Position numbers and translations under genes: made by a program
In this document: positions 61,832-64,000 of the stretch, piece after piece
How the letters are laid out: each line of letters opens with the position of its first letter
Position numbering within the stretch: position 1 is the stretch's first letter
Assembly: GCF_000010345.1 (NCBI RefSeq)
Contig: NC_009663.1
Coordinates: forward strand, 186,001-250,000
DNA from: Sulfurovum sp. NBC37-1
Lineage (GTDB): Bacteria; Campylobacterota; Campylobacteria; Campylobacterales; Sulfurovaceae
Reading direction: 5' to 3'
DNA length: 64,000 nucleotides
The notes under the pieces: generated by a model
Seen by the model: only the letters and a program-made list of their open reading frames with translations
What the model was told of the DNA's origin: nothing
Database searches by the model: none

Positions 61832-63157
61832 ATGGATATTATGATAGCCGGTGCGGGAACCGTGGGGTATGGCCTTGCCCATACTCTTTCTTTCCAACAT
61901 AATGTTATGGTGATAGACAAAGATCTTTCCAAGCTCAACAAGCTGGATGAAGATGTCGATGTTCTGGTTGTGCATGGTGATGTTGAAAATCCGAAAACCT
62001 ACCAGTCGCTCAATATTGACACTGTGGACCTGTTCATCGCCGTTACTGATTCGGATGAAGCCAATCTGCTTTCTACGCTTATCGTGGAGGATGTTGTTGA
62101 GGTCAAAAGAAAGATCATCAGGCTTAAAAATGATGGTTTTCTAAAAAGCCATGTTCTGGAAAAGCTCTCTATAGATTATGCGGTATTCCCGGATATCACA
62201 ACCGCCAATAAAGTCAAAGCACTTTTCACCTTTCCCAAAGCAAATAATGTCAAAACTTTCCACCAGACAAAACACAAACTTATTTCCATACGGGTACAGT
62301 ACGATGCGCAAATGCTTTACCGTGTTAATGAGTTTGTGAGTGATGCTGTAGCCATAGTTGGTATCGAAAGAGAAAAAACATTTTTTGTTCCCAGCAAAGA
62401 TGAGCGTATTGAGAAAGGGGATCTTGTCTATCTTTTTGGTGATATGGATGCCATTGAAAATATTTCGGCCAAACTGGATGAAAAGATGCCCTCTTCTATT
62501 AAGAAGATCGTTATTTTCGGTGCCAATACACTGGCTCAGAAGATCGCGAAGGCACTGTTGGACAAAAAACTGGATATCAAGATGATCGAAAAAGATATTT
62601 CCCATTGCCGGGCAGCTTCGGAACTTCTGCAGGACAGGGTAACCATCATTAACTCGGCTTACGAGGATCAGCGTCTGTTCGAAGATGAGGGGCTTAAAAA
62701 TGCCGATATGATCATTGCTGCGAGCCATGATGATGAAAAAAATATCGTGAAATGTATTGAAGCAAAAGAATACGGTATAGAAAAAGTCGTAGCGGTCAAT
62801 AACGATAAAGCCTATTACAATCTGATGCACAAAATGGGGGTTGTGGTTGTCAGAGGCAGTAAGGCAGGTGCTCATTATGCGATCCTGGAAAAGATATCTT
62901 CGAGTTCGATCGTCACGCAGAGACATTTTTGCGGAGGAAGTGGGATACTTTTCATGCGGAAGGTCTATCCCAACTCCACATTGATAGGCAAGAAGCTTGG
63001 AAATGCAAAAATAGACAGATCGATCGTTCTGCTTTTAAGAGAAGGCAAACTTTATGATTTCTCCGAGATCAGCCAGTTCGAACAGGGGGACATTGTGGTG
63101 GTCTTTGGAGAATTTGAAAACAAAGAAGAGATACAACAGTGGATATACACGCTTTAA
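61832..63157 (+). CDS. trkA: Trk potassium-uptake regulator TrkA
   Basis: 441 aa. Two RCK halves, each with a nucleotide fold (MIAGAGTVGYGLAHTL, VIFGANTLAQKIAKAL) and a C-terminal subdomain (KLISIRVQYDAQMLYRV). Binds NAD(H)/ATP and gates the TrkH channel. Overlaps trkH by 19 bases. Confidence 0.93.
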   Translation: MDIMIAGAGTVGYGLAHTLSFQHNVMVIDKDLSKLNKLDEDVDVLVVHGDVENPKTYQSLNIDTVDLFIAVTDSDEANLLSTLIVEDVVEVKRKIIRLKNDGFLKSHVLEKLSIDYAVFPDITTANKVKALFTFPKANNVKTFHQTKHKLISIRVQYDAQMLYRVNEFVSDAVAIVGIEREKTFFVPSKDERIEKGDLVYLFGDMDAIENISAKLDEKMPSSIKKIVIFGANTLAQKIAKALLDKKLDIKMIEKDISHCRAASELLQDRVTIINSAYEDQRLFEDEGLKNADMIIAASHDDEKNIVKCIEAKEYGIEKVVAVNNDKAYYNLMHKMGVVVVRGSKAGAHYAILEKISSSSIVTQRHFCGGSGILFMRKVYPNSTLIGKKLGNAKIDRSIVLLLREGKLYDFSEISQFEQGDIVVVFGEFENKEEIQQWIYTL

Positions 63158-64000
63158 AGAATATTTTTAAATTCGTCTCTGTGATCGGTATGGCACTGAG
63201 CCTTTTCCTTTTCACCGCGATCATTGTCGGATGGATCTATCATGAAGATATGAGCCGTTTTCTCTATTTTGATCTCACTTTGTTTTCCATCAATGCGATC
63301 ATAGTTCTGCTACTTAGAGAACACAGAATGAAACTGAGCATCAAAGGCGGTATACTTTCCGTCAATCTGATATGGGTCCTTCTGGGTGTGGCAGGAGCGG
63401 TCCCTTTTCTCCTTTATACGGGTATTACTCCGGCAGATGCCTTTTTTGAAGCAGTCAGCGGGTTCACTACCACCGGGGCTACCGTTTTCTCCGACATTGA
63501 ATCTCTGCCAAAATCAATACTCTGCCTTAGAAGCCTGATGCACTGGCTGGGTGGTATGGGGATCATCGTTCTGGGAGTAGGACTTTTCTCGCTCATCAAT
63601 CCCAGTGGGTCGATGACACTGTTCAAAGCGGAATCGACGGGGATCAAAATGGAGAAGATCACACCTAAGGTCAAAGATACCGCCATAAGATTGTGGGGTA
63701 TTTATGTGCTCTTCACTGTGGCGGATGCAATTGCTTTAAAGCTGGCAGGGATGAATATATTTGATGCTGTGAACCATGCTTTTTCTACCATATCGACAGG
63801 CGGTTTCTCAACGAAGAACGCCTCGCTGGGGTATTATGATTCCAATGTGATTATATGGATCACGACCTTTTTCATGATCATTTCCGGGATCAACTTTCTG
63901 GCACATCTGAAACTTTTCTCAACCGGCAAAGCAGACGGATATAAAAGGGAAGAGGTACTCTGGTATCTGGCTATTTTCATTGCCCTTTCACTGCTTTTGA
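63139..64000 (+). CDS. trkH: Trk potassium transporter subunit TrkH, 3' partial
   Basis: Open frame to the right edge, at least 287 residues. GTG 63139 is the most likely start; ATG 63190 is possible. Filter motifs: SGFTTTGATVFSDIE and STISTGGFSTKNASL, with HWLGGMGIIVLGVG between helices. Membrane pore of the K+ uptake system with trkA. Confidence 0.9.
   Translation, partial: MDIHALKNIFKFVSVIGMALSLFLFTAIIVGWIYHEDMSRFLYFDLTLFSINAIIVLLLREHRMKLSIKGGILSVNLIWVLLGVAGAVPFLLYTGITPADAFFEAVSGFTTTGATVFSDIESLPKSILCLRSLMHWLGGMGIIVLGVGLFSLINPSGSMTLFKAESTGIKMEKITPKVKDTAIRLWGIYVLFTVADAIALKLAGMNIFDAVNHAFSTISTGGFSTKNASLGYYDSNVIIWITTFFMIISGINFLAHLKLFSTGKADGYKREEVLWYLAIFIALSLLL

Overview
The window reads as chromosomal DNA of a sulfur-oxidising, denitrifying member of the Campylobacterota (former Epsilonproteobacteria), most like the Sulfurovum lineage. 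Supporting signs are a four-subunit pyruvate:ferredoxin oxidoreductase in the order gamma-delta-alpha-beta, a sulfide:quinone oxidoreductase, a bc1 complex with a di-haem cytochrome c subunit, cNOR and cd1 nitrite reductase genes, an AddAB pair, and the local order moaA-queE-queD ... rsmE-rpmE-rsmI-rlmB ... aminotransferase-hom-yraN-trxA-trxB that I recall from Campylobacter jejuni. The genus is inference; no rRNA or tRNA gene was seen.

Layout. 1-0.54 kb: end of a FixH-like oxidase-assembly gene. 0.65-6.35 kb: addB and addA, separated by a REP-associated transposase (RAYT) with a hairpin repeat at each end. 6.4-7.3 kb: rplM-rpsI. 7.5-10.4 kb: a small ORF, a deformylase-like protein lacking its catalytic residues and fused to a membrane domain, and sqr with a small partner gene. 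10.7-17.5 kb: a peptide ABC transporter operon (binding protein, two permeases, double ATPase) plus a HAD phosphatase. 17.6-20.8 kb: porGDAB. 21-26 kb: luxS, a NifX-like gene, an MnmC-like methyltransferase, ribE and mnmG. 26.3-29 kb: petABC. 29.3-35 kb: moaA, queE, queD and moeA mixed with two transporters. 35-42.5 kb: housekeeping block (rsmE, cytochrome c, rpmE, rsmI, rlmB, aminotransferase, hom, yajQ). 43-47 kb: formate dehydrogenase and an AT-rich accessory patch with an unknown gene and a frameshifted ORF6N gene. 47-54.8 kb: yraN, PhyH, trxA, trxB, dapB, purF, hisIE, an SPFH protein and ilvE. 55.5-61.8 kb: denitrification module (small membrane proteins, norC, norB, nirS, pentahaem cytochrome). 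61.8-64 kb: trkA and the start of trkH.

How it works together. Sulfide electrons (SQR) enter the quinone pool and pass through bc1 and c-type cytochromes to nitrite and nitric oxide reductases. Pyruvate synthase would serve carbon fixation by the reductive TCA cycle. moaA and moeA make the cofactor needed by the formate dehydrogenase. Four promoters (petA, moaA, a membrane protein at 55.5 kb, and the nor operon) carry an FNR-type box at exactly the same distance from the -10 hexamer, which suggests one oxygen- or NO-responsive regulator links them.

The most unusual content is non-coding. There are GTAG-type REP hairpins, three of which supply the TAG stop codon of the gene they follow. A 268-bp element with perfect 28-bp terminal inverted repeats has two hairpin arms whose loops are complementary to each other. 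A pair of ~113-bp structured repeats each lies just upstream of a heptanucleotide tandem array, one in the luxS promoter and one beside the moaA FNR box.
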